From Thioclava indica (GTDB taxonomy: Bacteria; Pseudomonadota; Alphaproteobacteria; Rhodobacterales; Rhodobacteraceae), in the NCBI RefSeq assembly GCF_000714545.1, contig NZ_AUNB01000026.1, positions 1 through 45,212 on the forward strand: 45,212 bases of DNA, given 5' to 3'. The notes below the pieces were generated by a model. That model saw only the letters and a list, made by a program, of their open reading frames with translations, was not told the DNA's origin and made no database searches. Shown in pieces: positions 8,824-16,345 of the stretch. Made by a program: the position numbers and the translations under genes. The first letter of the stretch is position 1. Every line of letters begins with the position of its first letter.

Positions 8824-9450
8824 TCAATTCATTCCGCCGAAGAGCCGCTGGTTCAGCAGCTGGCGAGCAATGTCGCGCCGTAGCTCCGCCGCACGTATTG
8901 CATTCCTGTAGGCGTCGCGCGCTTCAAGCATCAGCGCCGCGATGCGATGTTGTTCATCCATAGGCGGAAGGTTCAGCTCCAACCGTTTCAAATCCTTGGC
9001 TGACAGGGACAGCAGCGTGGTCGAGCCCCGACGAAGCAGTTCGATCTTGGGGCGATACGCCTCGCTAGAAAGCAGAGCATAGAGAGCGGCCCCAATGATG
9101 CTTCCCCTCGGACGCACGACGATAATGTTGCTACTTGCAATCGCCCCTTCTGTTTCTTCCCCGACCAGGCCAAACTTCATCGCGGTGCCCCGGCCCGTCA
9201 GAAGTGTGTCGCCGGCTCGCACGCGGTAGTTTTCTGCGCGTTCCGGCTTATCGAAGCCAACCGTGTCGAGCGCGCCTACCGGTGTTACGGCATCGTCCAC
9301 GAGGTCTCGGACGCCAATCATCGGCAACTGCTGGCCATCACGCTGCACAGCCTCCTCGCGAGAAGCACCCACCCCCGCAAACACCTCAGCAACATCGCCA
9401 AGGCGCACGGCGGCGGCACCATTTCTCGGTTTCTTCATGTTCTCTGTCAT
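8824..9450 (-). CDS. Half-size HsdS-like specificity protein (single TRD)
   Basis: About 208 residues, half the length of a normal HsdS. It contains one target-recognition domain (starting VRLGDVAEVFAG, with RVRAGDTLLTGRGT and LRRGSTTLLSLSAKDL) and one coiled-coil helix (LPPMDEQHRIAALMLEARDAY to RQLLNQRLFG). It is the first gene of the RM operon, just upstream of hsdM. The ATG at 9450 or the one at 9438 is more likely than a TTG at 9486. Half-S proteins can dimerise to make a palindromic specificity or swap with the full S; whether this one works or is a spare TRD is unknown. Confidence 0.8.
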   Translation of the reverse strand: MTENMKKPRNGAAAVRLGDVAEVFAGVGASREEAVQRDGQQLPMIGVRDLVDDAVTPVGALDTVGFDKPERAENYRVRAGDTLLTGRGTAMKFGLVGEETEGAIASSNIIVVRPRGSIIGAALYALLSSEAYRPKIELLRRGSTTLLSLSAKDLKRLELNLPPMDEQHRIAALMLEARDAYRNAIRAAELRRDIARQLLNQRLFGGMN

Positions 9451-9619
9451 GCGGGCTGATGTCGCATATAGATTTACGTAGGTCAATACGGTTAAAGCTT
9501 AATGCAAAAACGTAGTCGAATACATTTTTCTAGGGGCCTAAAAAAATGGAGTTGAAATCCGAATTTGAGTCTGCCATATACATGATGTCCAGCCCGATCT
9601 GGACACAACTGAAACAGCT

Positions 9620-9883
9620 ATGGAGCACAACATGGCAACACGCGCTGAGCCCAGCGGGCTCAAACTCACCGCATCAGATGCGGCCCTCATTCGCGGAATG
9701 GTTCGCCGTGGCGATCGCCACCACGACATTGCAGCTTTCTTCGGAGTGAACCAAGGAAGGGTCGCGGAGATCAAAGATGGAGCCCGGTTCCCGGGGATTC
9801 CCGCCGCTGACGAAGGGGAACTGCCGCCTAAGGGGCCGTATATGACCCCGAAGGTCGCATGGATGGAAAACCGGCTGCTGTAA
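9620..9883 (+). CDS. Small helix-turn-helix protein
   Basis: An 87-residue protein with a clear HTH (GDRHHDIAAFFGVNQGRVAEIKDG, split as DIAAFFGV turn NQGRVAEI) and a C-terminal LPPKGPYMTP. Similar short HTH proteins are common in alphaproteobacteria and their elements; function unknown. The start may be the ATG at 9620 or the one at 9632. It is divergent from the RM operon, so the shared 170-base gap could hold an operator, but I see no clear one. Confidence 0.65.
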   Translation: MEHNMATRAEPSGLKLTASDAALIRGMVRRGDRHHDIAAFFGVNQGRVAEIKDGARFPGIPAADEGELPPKGPYMTPKVAWMENRLL

Positions 9884-9895
9884 CAGCCGGTTTCC
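9865..9895 (+). terminator. Hairpin over the stop of the small HTH gene
   Basis: Inverted arms GGAAAACCGGCTG and CAGCCGGTTTCC flank a 6-base loop that includes the TAA stop at 9881. There is one bulged A and no following T-run, so it may be a weak terminator or a 3' stabilising stem. Confidence 0.45.
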
Positions 9896-10020
9896 AAAAG
9901 GGGGCGAAGCCCCGCTAGCAAATATGCTTGAACACCATGTTTCTAGCTGGCCCCTCGATCACAGTCAACGGCCTGAAGCTTCGTCAGGCCGCCAACTTAG
10001 CCCCAAGGAGGGCAATCACT

Positions 10021-10188
10021 ATGTTCGAGGTTTTGAAAGCATCTACCGGTTACTTCTGGCGCCTGAAGGGTGGCAACGGAGAAACCCTCTGCCACTCCGA
10101 GGTCTATACGACCAAACAGTCGGCTGAACGCGGGGCCGAAACCGCCAAGCGGATCGCGCCAAGCGCGAGCGTCGTCGATCGCACCTAA
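10021..10188 (+). CDS. DUF1508 (YegP-like) small protein
   Basis: A 55-residue protein: MFEVLKASTGYFWRLKGGNG, then ETLCHSE and a Lys/Ala-rich helix, which is the single YegP/DUF1508 unit. I start it at the ATG at 10021 because AAGGAGGG lies about 7 bases upstream; a longer open frame from 9928 has no such site. DUF1508 proteins are small alpha/beta proteins of unknown role, common on plasmids and islands. A strong terminator follows directly. Confidence 0.75.
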   Translation: MFEVLKASTGYFWRLKGGNGETLCHSEVYTTKQSAERGAETAKRIAPSASVVDRT

Positions 10189-10204
10189 GTAAAGCACTAA
10201 CACA

Positions 10205-10239
10205 ACACCCCGTAGCCTTTCGGATGCGGGGTGTTTTTT
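10205..10239 (+). terminator. Intrinsic terminator after the DUF1508 gene
   Basis: CACCCCGTAGCC and GGATGCGGGGTG form a stem around TTTC with one mismatch (A against A), followed by six T's. It is 17 bases after the stop at 10188. Confidence 0.88.
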
Positions 10240-10662
10240 GATTAGGCTATGGCACTTGACTGTCAGTTTTATCCCGCCGCCAATGAGGGCGTCCTAGTGT
10301 TCCATAGCGTTTGCGTGCCCTACGCATCTACGCGCGCCTCCATTCCTTGTGCTAGGCAGATGTCGGCACTGTTAGCTAGATACAGTTCGTGCCGCTGATC
10401 GCGATCGCGCAGCTGAGCTTCCGCATCTTAGTGATGGTCGAAGGTCATGGGCTTACCGGGATCGTCGGAGTGTTTTCTCAGCCTCGCGCTCGCGGTGCGT
10501 TTCTTAAATGGCTGTTTCAGGCGGAGACCGCGACCGCGCCGCTGCCTCCGCATTCGTCAGCTCTCCGCCCTTGTTTGCGCCCTGGCGTCATGTAGCGCCT
10601 AAGGCCTAGGGAGCAGATTTGCAGATCGGGTTGGTTTAGGGAACGGTCTTCATCATTCGGGA
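10240..10662. other. Stretch without a recognisable gene
   Basis: About 420 bases between the terminator and the 3' end of the XRE regulator. A 68-codon frame exists on the plus strand (10389-10595), but it has no ribosome site, no domain and no recognisable sequence. I see no RNA gene, clear repeat or origin here. Confidence 0.5.
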
Positions 10663-11358
10663 CTACTCGAGGTCTTTTCTTTTCGCGTCACGTGACCTTC
10701 GCTCGGCGCGACGCTCTTCCTCATGACGCTCTCTCAAGAGTTCTTCGATGGCATCTAATCCCCAGCCGCCTTCCCGATACCAGTGGTCAAGGTGGGCCCA
10801 CTCTTCTGCAACGCGCTTGGGGACCGACGTTGTCTCCACTGCGCCAAGTTCGGTGACCTCGCCTGCGATCTTTCGAGCGGGAGCCTCAGCATCAACGGGC
10901 AAATAGAGATCGTGCACGGAAAGAAGCGCCATGGCCTCGTTGTATCGATCAATTACCTTATCGTGGGTTTCAGCCCAAACAGGATCGCGGCGAACGTTGA
11001 GCAGGTCGTGGATGTCGACGTCTCCGCGTGCCAGAATCTGTAGCAGCAGCGAACTCGGAATGTCGCGCTCTCCACTTTCGTAGCCGCGATATGCTCGGAC
11101 GGAGCAGCCCAGCTCTTCTGCCATTTGATCTTGAGTGAGGCCGCGACGACCGCGGTATTTGCGAAGTCCCTGGCTGACGCTCATTTCGCTTCGCCGGCGG
11201 ATGCGTTCAAAGGTTCGAGCCTCTTCGGCCTCTTCGAGCCGCGCGTCTTGAGAGCGCTCGATCTGCTTCCGCCCAATCCAGCCCTTTTGCTGCGCTGACA
11301 TGCCTGGGCGAATCACCAAATTGTCTTGGTTTGGGTCGGGCTTGAACTGAAATGGCAT
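10663..11358 (-). CDS. XRE-family transcriptional regulator
   Basis: A 231-residue protein with a Cro/CI-type HTH at about residues 64-115 (GLRKYRGRRGLTQDQMAEELG, then VRAYRGYESGERDIPSSLL). The N-terminal 60 residues are polar and the C-terminal 100 residues are helical and charged with no domain I recognise. I start it at the ATG at 11358, where AAGGA lies 7 bases upstream, instead of the TTG at 11391. It is divergent from the excisionase-like/integrase operon with about 136 bases between starts, so it is a good candidate for the element's repressor. That role is inference. Confidence 0.82.
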   Translation of the reverse strand: MPFQFKPDPNQDNLVIRPGMSAQQKGWIGRKQIERSQDARLEEAEEARTFERIRRRSEMSVSQGLRKYRGRRGLTQDQMAEELGCSVRAYRGYESGERDIPSSLLLQILARGDVDIHDLLNVRRDPVWAETHDKVIDRYNEAMALLSVHDLYLPVDAEAPARKIAGEVTELGAVETTSVPKRVAEEWAHLDHWYREGGWGLDAIEELLRERHEEERRAERRSRDAKRKDLE

Positions 11359-11428
11359 TGAACGTTCCTTCATAAGATCGAAAACCTGCAAGATTGTGCC
11401 GCTTTATGGGGTCATGAGAAAACATAAT

Positions 11429-11466
11429 AATTTCATTTACTTGGCCCATTTTAGCGAGCCATAATC
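11429..11466 (+). promoter_or_regulatory. Candidate promoter for the xis-int operon
   Basis: In the divergent gap a TTTACT and a CATAAT about 18 bases apart precede the first excisionase-like gene by about 30 bases. The gap is AT-rich compared with its surroundings, fitting a control region for the XRE regulator. Spotted by eye only. Confidence 0.3.
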
Positions 11467-11494
11467 GTAGTAAGAAAGCGGTTTGGAGGCGCAA

Positions 11495-11734
11495 ATGAAC
11501 AATACATTTGAGAACGCAGTCACGCCAGAGGTTTGGTGCGAGCGGCTGCGCTCACAAGGAGCAGAGGTTTCAGCACGCGTTTTGCGGGCGAAGGCTCGTT
11601 CCTGCGGCCACTACTACGCCCTCGGCCGTGTCATGTTGCTGTCGGCGGAGCATGTCGAGGCGATCCTGTCTGCCGAAGGGGCACAGGTTCGCAGGGGTGG
11701 GCAGACTGCGAGGAGTTGGTCTCATGCGAAGTGA
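11495..11734 (+). CDS. Excisionase-like small protein, copy 1
   Basis: A 79-residue protein with TPEVWCERLRSQGAEV, RVLRAKARSCGHYY and GRVMLLSAEHVEAIL. The pattern (short helix, RxLRxKA helix, small hydrophobic strand, helix) looks like the winged HTH of excisionases. The ATG at 11495 has GGAGG 5 bases upstream. It overlaps the next gene by 11 bases, and that gene has the same pattern. Placed directly before the integrase, it is a natural recombination directionality factor candidate; this is inference from position and fold. Confidence 0.6.
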   Translation: MNNTFENAVTPEVWCERLRSQGAEVSARVLRAKARSCGHYYALGRVMLLSAEHVEAILSAEGAQVRRGGQTARSWSHAK

Positions 11735-12110
11735 GTTCGATCGAGATCACGATTCATCCGCTCGCCAGGAGAAGGCCCGATGTGGTTCGACTATACTGGA
11801 CGCGGGCAAGTCCCCTGCGGACTGGGTTTCCTGGTTGGAGGAGTACCGCCAAATCAACATCGCCGAGCGAACGTTGCGGGAAAAAGCCAATCGCCTAGGT
11901 GCGTGCTTTCGTATCGGCAATGCCATGATCATCACGCCCGAACAGATTGATGAAATTCTGACGGAGGATTGGAAGTGCCGCTCGAACCGTACCTCAGAGG
12001 CAAGGTCTATTGGGTCAAAGGCTGGATCGAATACAACAGCCGCCCGATCGCCGGCCCATATCGACAAAGCACGAGATCGACTTCGGAAGCTGGCGCGCGG
12101 GACTGGATAA
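11724..12110 (+). CDS. Excisionase-like small protein, copy 2
   Basis: A 128-residue protein. Its middle part, SPADWVSWLEEYRQI, RTLREKANRLGACF and GNAMIITPEQIDEIL, lines up with copy 1 (TPEVW, RVLRAKA, GRVMLLSAEHVEAIL), so the two are paralogs. The C-terminal ~50 residues are polar and overlap the start of the integrase gene by 136 bases in another frame. AGGAG at 11711-11715 serves the ATG at 11724. The tail after residue ~85 may be little constrained because of the overlap. Confidence 0.6.
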   Translation: MRSEFDRDHDSSARQEKARCGSTILDAGKSPADWVSWLEEYRQINIAERTLREKANRLGACFRIGNAMIITPEQIDEILTEDWKCRSNRTSEARSIGSKAGSNTTAARSPAHIDKARDRLRKLARGTG

Positions 12111-13081
12111 GCGAAGAGACCGAGTTGCAGATCCGCAAGCACATCGTTGGCGAAGAGCGGGCCCTTCGCTTCGCGGATGCAATCGAACTCTACCAGCCCG
12201 ACAGCAGGAGCGCCCGCCAGCTGCTACCGATCCTCGATGAGATTGGCAGTTTGCCTCTCGCGGCCATTACCGGGCGCTTGCTAAAAAATCTCGGACCGAA
12301 GCTGCGCCCGAACGCCTCCACAGATACTTGGTGGCGGGAAATCGTGACGCCCGCGCGCGCGGTCATCAACAATGCGCACGAGCTGAAGGGGACGCCGCTG
12401 CTGCGGGTGCGGCGCTACGATCAGTTCGAGCGGAATGCCCAGGACAAACGTCGGGGCAAGACGAGCCGGGTAGAGCGGGTTCCGGCTACCCGGGCCTGGA
12501 TTGACGCTTTCTGTGCCGAAGCTGATCCTTACAATGCGGCCATGGCGCGCTTCATGTTCGAAACGGCCGCCAGGATCGATCAGGCTGTTTCTCTGACGCC
12601 AGACGACCTACGCCCGGAAAAATGCCAGGTCCGGGTCAAAGCTCAGAAGGGACATCCGGAAAGCTGGATCACTGTCTCGCCGGAAATGATGGAAGAGTTG
12701 CTGGAGCTGCGCCCCAAGCGCCCCCGCAACCGCAGGACTGGAGTGATTTTGGCGCCGCGGATATTCGGGTATGCCAGCCCAACCGGTTATAATAACCGCT
12801 GGAAGACAATCTGCCGTCGTGCCGGTATTCCGTATCTCTCCGCTCATGCCGCAGGAAGGCACGGGTTCTTCACTGAACTGGTCATCCGGCAGGGTGTCGA
12901 TCCGGTGACAGCCGCGCGAGCCGGGCGTTGGTCAGACGCCAATTTGCCGATGAGCATCTACGCCCATCCGGAGACCGACGAGGCGGACATTCGAGCGCGT
13001 TTTCGTACATCCCCTGTACAGACGCGCTTATCGGATGATGATAACATTCAGAAATCACATGGAGAAATCAAAGATGAGTAA
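11975..13081 (+). CDS. int: Tyrosine recombinase/integrase
   Basis: A 368-residue phage-type integrase that would insert and excise the element at a tRNA gene. Catalytic residues in order are R200 (ETAARIDQA), H291 and R295 (SAHAAGRHG), W319 (AGRWSDAN) and Y329 (MSIYAHP). The N-terminal part (about 50-165) would be the core/arm-binding domain. I start it at the GTG at 11975, because GGAGG lies 7 bases upstream; a TTG at 11969 would be too close. The stop at 13079-13081 is 3 bases from the tRNA-derived att core, the usual int-att arrangement. Confidence 0.92.
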   Translation: MPLEPYLRGKVYWVKGWIEYNSRPIAGPYRQSTRSTSEAGARDWISEETELQIRKHIVGEERALRFADAIELYQPDSRSARQLLPILDEIGSLPLAAITGRLLKNLGPKLRPNASTDTWWREIVTPARAVINNAHELKGTPLLRVRRYDQFERNAQDKRRGKTSRVERVPATRAWIDAFCAEADPYNAAMARFMFETAARIDQAVSLTPDDLRPEKCQVRVKAQKGHPESWITVSPEMMEELLELRPKRPRNRRTGVILAPRIFGYASPTGYNNRWKTICRRAGIPYLSAHAAGRHGFFTELVIRQGVDPVTAARAGRWSDANLPMSIYAHPETDEADIRARFRTSPVQTRLSDDDNIQKSHGEIKDE

Positions 13082-13083
13082 CA

Positions 13084-13130
13084 CCCTCCTAAGGGGCAGG
13101 TTGTTGGTTCGAATCCAACCGGGATCACCA
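13084..13130 (+). other. att site: 3' part of tRNA-Arg(CCT)
   Basis: From the anticodon loop CTCCTAA onward this reads as a tRNA 3' half: stem GGGGC, T-arm GTTGG TTCGAAT CCAAC, acceptor strand CGGGATC, then A and CCA at 13128-13130. The bases before it do not form the 5' anticodon stem properly, and no D-arm or 5' acceptor half lies upstream, where the integrase gene sits. This is the tRNA end that an integrated element leaves at the end away from the intact tRNA, which should lie left of the window. Confidence 0.82.
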
Positions 13131-13145
13131 ATCACCACATAAAAA

Positions 13146-13167
13146 GACCCGCGCTGGGCGGGCCTTT
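13146..13167 (+). terminator. Terminator after the tRNA fragment
   Basis: CCCGC and GCGGG form a short stem around GCTGG, followed by CCTTTCT. It probably served the original tRNA-Arg gene. It lies between the tRNA fragment and the convergent polyamine operon. Confidence 0.55.
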
Positions 13168-13186
13168 CTACTTGATTTTCGGTGGC

Positions 13187-14434
13187 TCAGATTTCGGTCC
13201 AGGCCTTGTCTTCGCCGCCCAGACCACCGATCTGGACACGCGTCGTCAAGCCGATGCGATCAAGCACGGTGAAGAACGGCTTCGGGTCCAGCTCTTCGAC
13301 GTTTTTCATCGTTTTGGCATCCCAATCGCCCTGCGCGACCAAGATCGCAGCGGCGACCGGAGGCACGCCAGCGGTGTAGGAAATGCCCTGCGAGCCGACC
13401 TCGTCATAGGCCTCTTTGTGATCGGCCACGTTATAGACGAACAGCTCAATCTCTGCGCCGTCTTTCACGCCTTTCACCAGATCGCCGATGCAGGTCTTGC
13501 CGGTGTAGTTGGGCGCGAGAGAGGACGGATCGGGCAGGCATGCCTTGACCACCTTGAGCGGGATGACCTCTTGCCCCTCGGCGGTGGTGACGGGCAGTTC
13601 CGAAAGCAAGCCAATATTCTTCAGCACCGTGAACACGTTGATGTAGTGATCGCCAAAACCCATCCAGAACCGCACATCGGCATCGGGGTAATTCGCGGCC
13701 AGTGAGTGCACCTCATCATGGCCTGACATATAGGCTTTTTGCGTGCCCACGACCGGCAGATCCCATTCGCGGCCCACTTCGAACATCGCGTTTTCCTGCC
13801 ACGCGCCTTGCTGCCAGGAATAAACCGTGCCGGTGAACTCGCGGAAGTTGATCTCGGGATCGAAATTGGTCGCGAAATACTTGCCGTGCGAGCCTGCATT
13901 GATGTCCACGATGTCGATGGATTTCACCGAATCCATTTGGTCGGCGGCAAAGCGGGCATAGGCGTTGACCACGCCCGGATCAAACCCGGCCCCAAGGATC
14001 GCGGTTACGCCCTTTTGCGCGCAAAGATCGCGTTTCTTCCATTCGTAGTTCGCATACCACGGCGGGGTCTCGCAGATCTTGTCGGGCTCTTCGTGAATCG
14101 CGGTGTCGATATAGGCCGCGCCGGTTTCGATGCACGCATCCAGAACGTATTTGTTCACGAAGGCCGAACCGACATTGATCACGATTTGCGCGTCGATCTT
14201 ACGAATCAGATCAGCGGTTGCGGCGACATCCATCGCGTCCAGCGCATGGGCTTCAAACGTGCCCTCGACCTTCATCGCGCCTTTTTCGCGCACGCTTTGC
14301 AAAATCGCATCGCATTTCGATTTGGTGCGCGAGGCGATATGCAGATCGCCAAACAGATCATTATTCTGCGCGCATTTATGCGCCACAACTTGGGCAACGC
14401 CGCCTGCGCCGATGATAAGCACGTTCTTTTTCAC
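13187..14434 (-). CDS. Carboxynorspermidine/carboxyspermidine dehydrogenase (synthase)
   Basis: A 415-residue saccharopine dehydrogenase-like enzyme with an N-terminal NAD(P) site (VLIIGAGGVAQVVAHKCA). It joins aspartate semialdehyde to a diamine and reduces the product to carboxynorspermidine or carboxyspermidine, the first step of an alternative spermidine route. The neighbour nspC encodes the next step, which supports this over lysine metabolism. I start it at the GTG at 14434: AGGAG lies about 8-9 bases upstream and the protein then begins MKKNVLIIGAG. It lies 48 bases after nspC in one operon. Confidence 0.9.
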   Translation of the reverse strand: MKKNVLIIGAGGVAQVVAHKCAQNNDLFGDLHIASRTKSKCDAILQSVREKGAMKVEGTFEAHALDAMDVAATADLIRKIDAQIVINVGSAFVNKYVLDACIETGAAYIDTAIHEEPDKICETPPWYANYEWKKRDLCAQKGVTAILGAGFDPGVVNAYARFAADQMDSVKSIDIVDINAGSHGKYFATNFDPEINFREFTGTVYSWQQGAWQENAMFEVGREWDLPVVGTQKAYMSGHDEVHSLAANYPDADVRFWMGFGDHYINVFTVLKNIGLLSELPVTTAEGQEVIPLKVVKACLPDPSSLAPNYTGKTCIGDLVKGVKDGAEIELFVYNVADHKEAYDEVGSQGISYTAGVPPVAAAILVAQGDWDAKTMKNVEELDPKPFFTVLDRIGLTTRVQIGGLGGEDKAWTEI

Positions 14435-14482
14435 TTCGGCTGTCTCCTTTTGATTGGACAGGGGAAGGGGGCGCAAGCGCCC

Positions 14483-15577
14483 TCAGGACAATGAGGAAAG
14501 ATAGTCCTCATAGGTGAAGTCTTTGATCCGCTCGATTGTGCCATCGGCACGGCGGATCACGATGGCGGGCATGGCCACGCCGTTGAACCAGTTTTTCTTG
14601 ACCATCGTGTAGCCAGCGGCATCGGCAATCGAAATCCGGTCGCCGATCTGCAAGGGAGACTCGAATTTGCCATCGCCAAAGATATCGCCCGCCAGACAGG
14701 TCTTGCCCGCGATCTGATACTCATGCGCGCCGTTTTGCGGCAGCTTGGCCGTCTCGCGATAGATCAGCAGATCCAGCATATGCGCCTCGATCGAACTGTC
14801 CACGATGGCGATTTTCTTGCCATTATCGAGAATATCCAGCACCGAGACTTCAAGGCTGGCGGTTTGCGTGATCGCCGCCTCGCCGGGTTCCAGATAGACC
14901 TGCACGCCGAAATCGTCCGAGAACCGTTTCAGCCGATCCGCGAGATCATCCAGCGGATAACCCTCGCCCGTGAAATGAATGCCGCCCCCAAGGCTGACCC
15001 AGTCGAGCCGCTTGAGGATATCGCCAAACTCCGCCTCGATCCGGCCAAGCTGATGATCAAACAGCGCAAAGTCACTATTCTCGCAGTTATAGTGAATCAT
15101 CACGCCCGAGATCCGCCCCATCGCAGCCTCAAGCCGTTCGGTATTCCACTCGCCCAACCGCGAGAACGGCCGTGCCGGATCGGCCAGATCGAAACCGCTC
15201 GTCGAGAACCGCGGGTTCAGGCGCAGGCCCCGCTCGATATGCGCCGCCTTGTCGCCGAAACGGTCCAACTGGCTCAGCGAGTTAAAAATGATCTTGTCGG
15301 CGTAACCGATGGCCTCGTCGATCTCATTATCCGACCACGCCACCGAATAGGCATGCGTTTCCTTGCCGAATTTCTCACGCCCCAGATGCAGCTCGAACAA
15401 GGAACTCGAGGTCGTGCCATCCAGAAAGGGGCGCATGATGTCGAACGCCGACCATGTCGCAAAGCATTTCAGCGCCAGCAGTGCCTTGGCACCAGACCGC
15501 ACGCGCAGGCGCTCGATCTTGCGCATATTTTCAAGCAGGCGCGTCTCGTCGATCAGGTAGAACGGCGTGTCGGACAT
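14483..15577 (-). CDS. nspC: Carboxynorspermidine decarboxylase
   Basis: A 364-residue PLP enzyme of the alanine racemase-fold/group IV decarboxylase type. The PLP lysine is seen in LLALKCFATWS near the N-terminus, and the C-terminal KTCLAGDIFGDGKF and DAAGYTMVKKNWFNG are typical of NspC. It decarboxylates carboxy(nor)spermidine to (nor)spermidine. The ATG at 15577 gives the usual start MSDTPFYLIDE, with a GGGGGA stretch upstream; an ORF extension to 15634 is not needed. It is followed by the dehydrogenase gene. Confidence 0.93.
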   Translation of the reverse strand: MSDTPFYLIDETRLLENMRKIERLRVRSGAKALLALKCFATWSAFDIMRPFLDGTTSSSLFELHLGREKFGKETHAYSVAWSDNEIDEAIGYADKIIFNSLSQLDRFGDKAAHIERGLRLNPRFSTSGFDLADPARPFSRLGEWNTERLEAAMGRISGVMIHYNCENSDFALFDHQLGRIEAEFGDILKRLDWVSLGGGIHFTGEGYPLDDLADRLKRFSDDFGVQVYLEPGEAAITQTASLEVSVLDILDNGKKIAIVDSSIEAHMLDLLIYRETAKLPQNGAHEYQIAGKTCLAGDIFGDGKFESPLQIGDRISIADAAGYTMVKKNWFNGVAMPAIVIRRADGTIERIKDFTYEDYLSSLS

Positions 15578-15640
15578 GGCTTTTCCCCCGGCAGAACAGG
15601 CAAGGGATATAGGACGCATGTGGCAGCGGTGCAACCGGAC

Positions 15641-16345
15641 TCAATCGACGCGGATCGCCTCTTTGGATACGCTCAGCGCATAGCCCTTGCGCGCGATATT
15701 GCGCACCAGAAGCTCTGTCACCAGTTGATTTCCCAGCGCATCGCGCAGCCGTTTGATCCGCGTGGCGCCCGCCGCTTCTTCGCAATCGGACGCATCGCGC
15801 CCCGAGATCATCGCCTCAATCTGCACGCCCGTGAGAATGTCGTCATCCATCCGCGCTTCGGCCAGAACTGAGAGCGTCTCAATCGCGGCGGGCGTCAGAG
15901 AAAACGCCATATCGTTCAGCATCACGGCGTTCTCGCCGCGCAAGATGCGCAAGCTTTGCACCTCGATCCCGTTGCGGCGAATCTCTACCATGCGACGGTT
16001 TAGTCCAATCAGCAGCAGCAAGAAGATCAGCGTAGCCAGTAATAGCGCTGCGGCAAAGATCAGCAGGATAAAGATGATCATCCGGTAGCTTGCCAGTACA
16101 TCGGAAAACGCCGTGCCCGATTGCGCCAGAACCTCGAGCAGCTTGATCTCGGCCTGCGAGGTCAGATTGTTGTTCTGCACGAAAATCTGCTCGACCCGCG
16201 CGTTGAAAGCGTTCGCATCGGGGAGTGCTGCAAACAGCAAGCCCGCCGCAATTGCCAGAATAGCGACCACAGCGGCAATGCCGCCGATCACCGCGCGCGA
16301 GCCCAGCCGCAAACTGTCAGTAACGGAGGAAAAATGGTCCGGCAC
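15641..16345 (-). CDS. Membrane-anchored winged-helix protein (C-terminal OmpR-type wHTH)
   Basis: A 234-residue protein with two membrane segments (about 18-41 and 89-115), a periplasmic loop of about 45 residues between them and a C-terminal winged helix at about 148-226. The end of that domain, ARKGYAL, matches the VRGxGYxL hairpin of the OmpR/CadC DNA-binding family, and TRIKRLRDALG would be the recognition helix. In CadC/ToxR the DNA-binding domain is N-terminal; here it follows the membrane part. It lies 63 bases upstream of nspC on the same strand, so it may regulate or simply accompany the polyamine genes. Target and signal are unknown. Confidence 0.72.
   Translation of the reverse strand: MPDHFSSVTDSLRLGSRAVIGGIAAVVAILAIAAGLLFAALPDANAFNARVEQIFVQNNNLTSQAEIKLLEVLAQSGTAFSDVLASYRMIIFILLIFAAALLLATLIFLLLLIGLNRRMVEIRRNGIEVQSLRILRGENAVMLNDMAFSLTPAAIETLSVLAEARMDDDILTGVQIEAMISGRDASDCEEAAGATRIKRLRDALGNQLVTELLVRNIARKGYALSVSKEAIRVD

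Noticed and set aside
10389-10595. 68-codon plus-strand frame in the gap before the XRE gene
   Set aside because: No ribosome site, domain or recognisable sequence, and high-GC DNA gives many such frames.
13081-13130. Complete tRNA gene
   Set aside because: Only the part from the anticodon loop to CCA is present; the upstream bases belong to the integrase gene and cannot form the D-arm or acceptor 5' strand.
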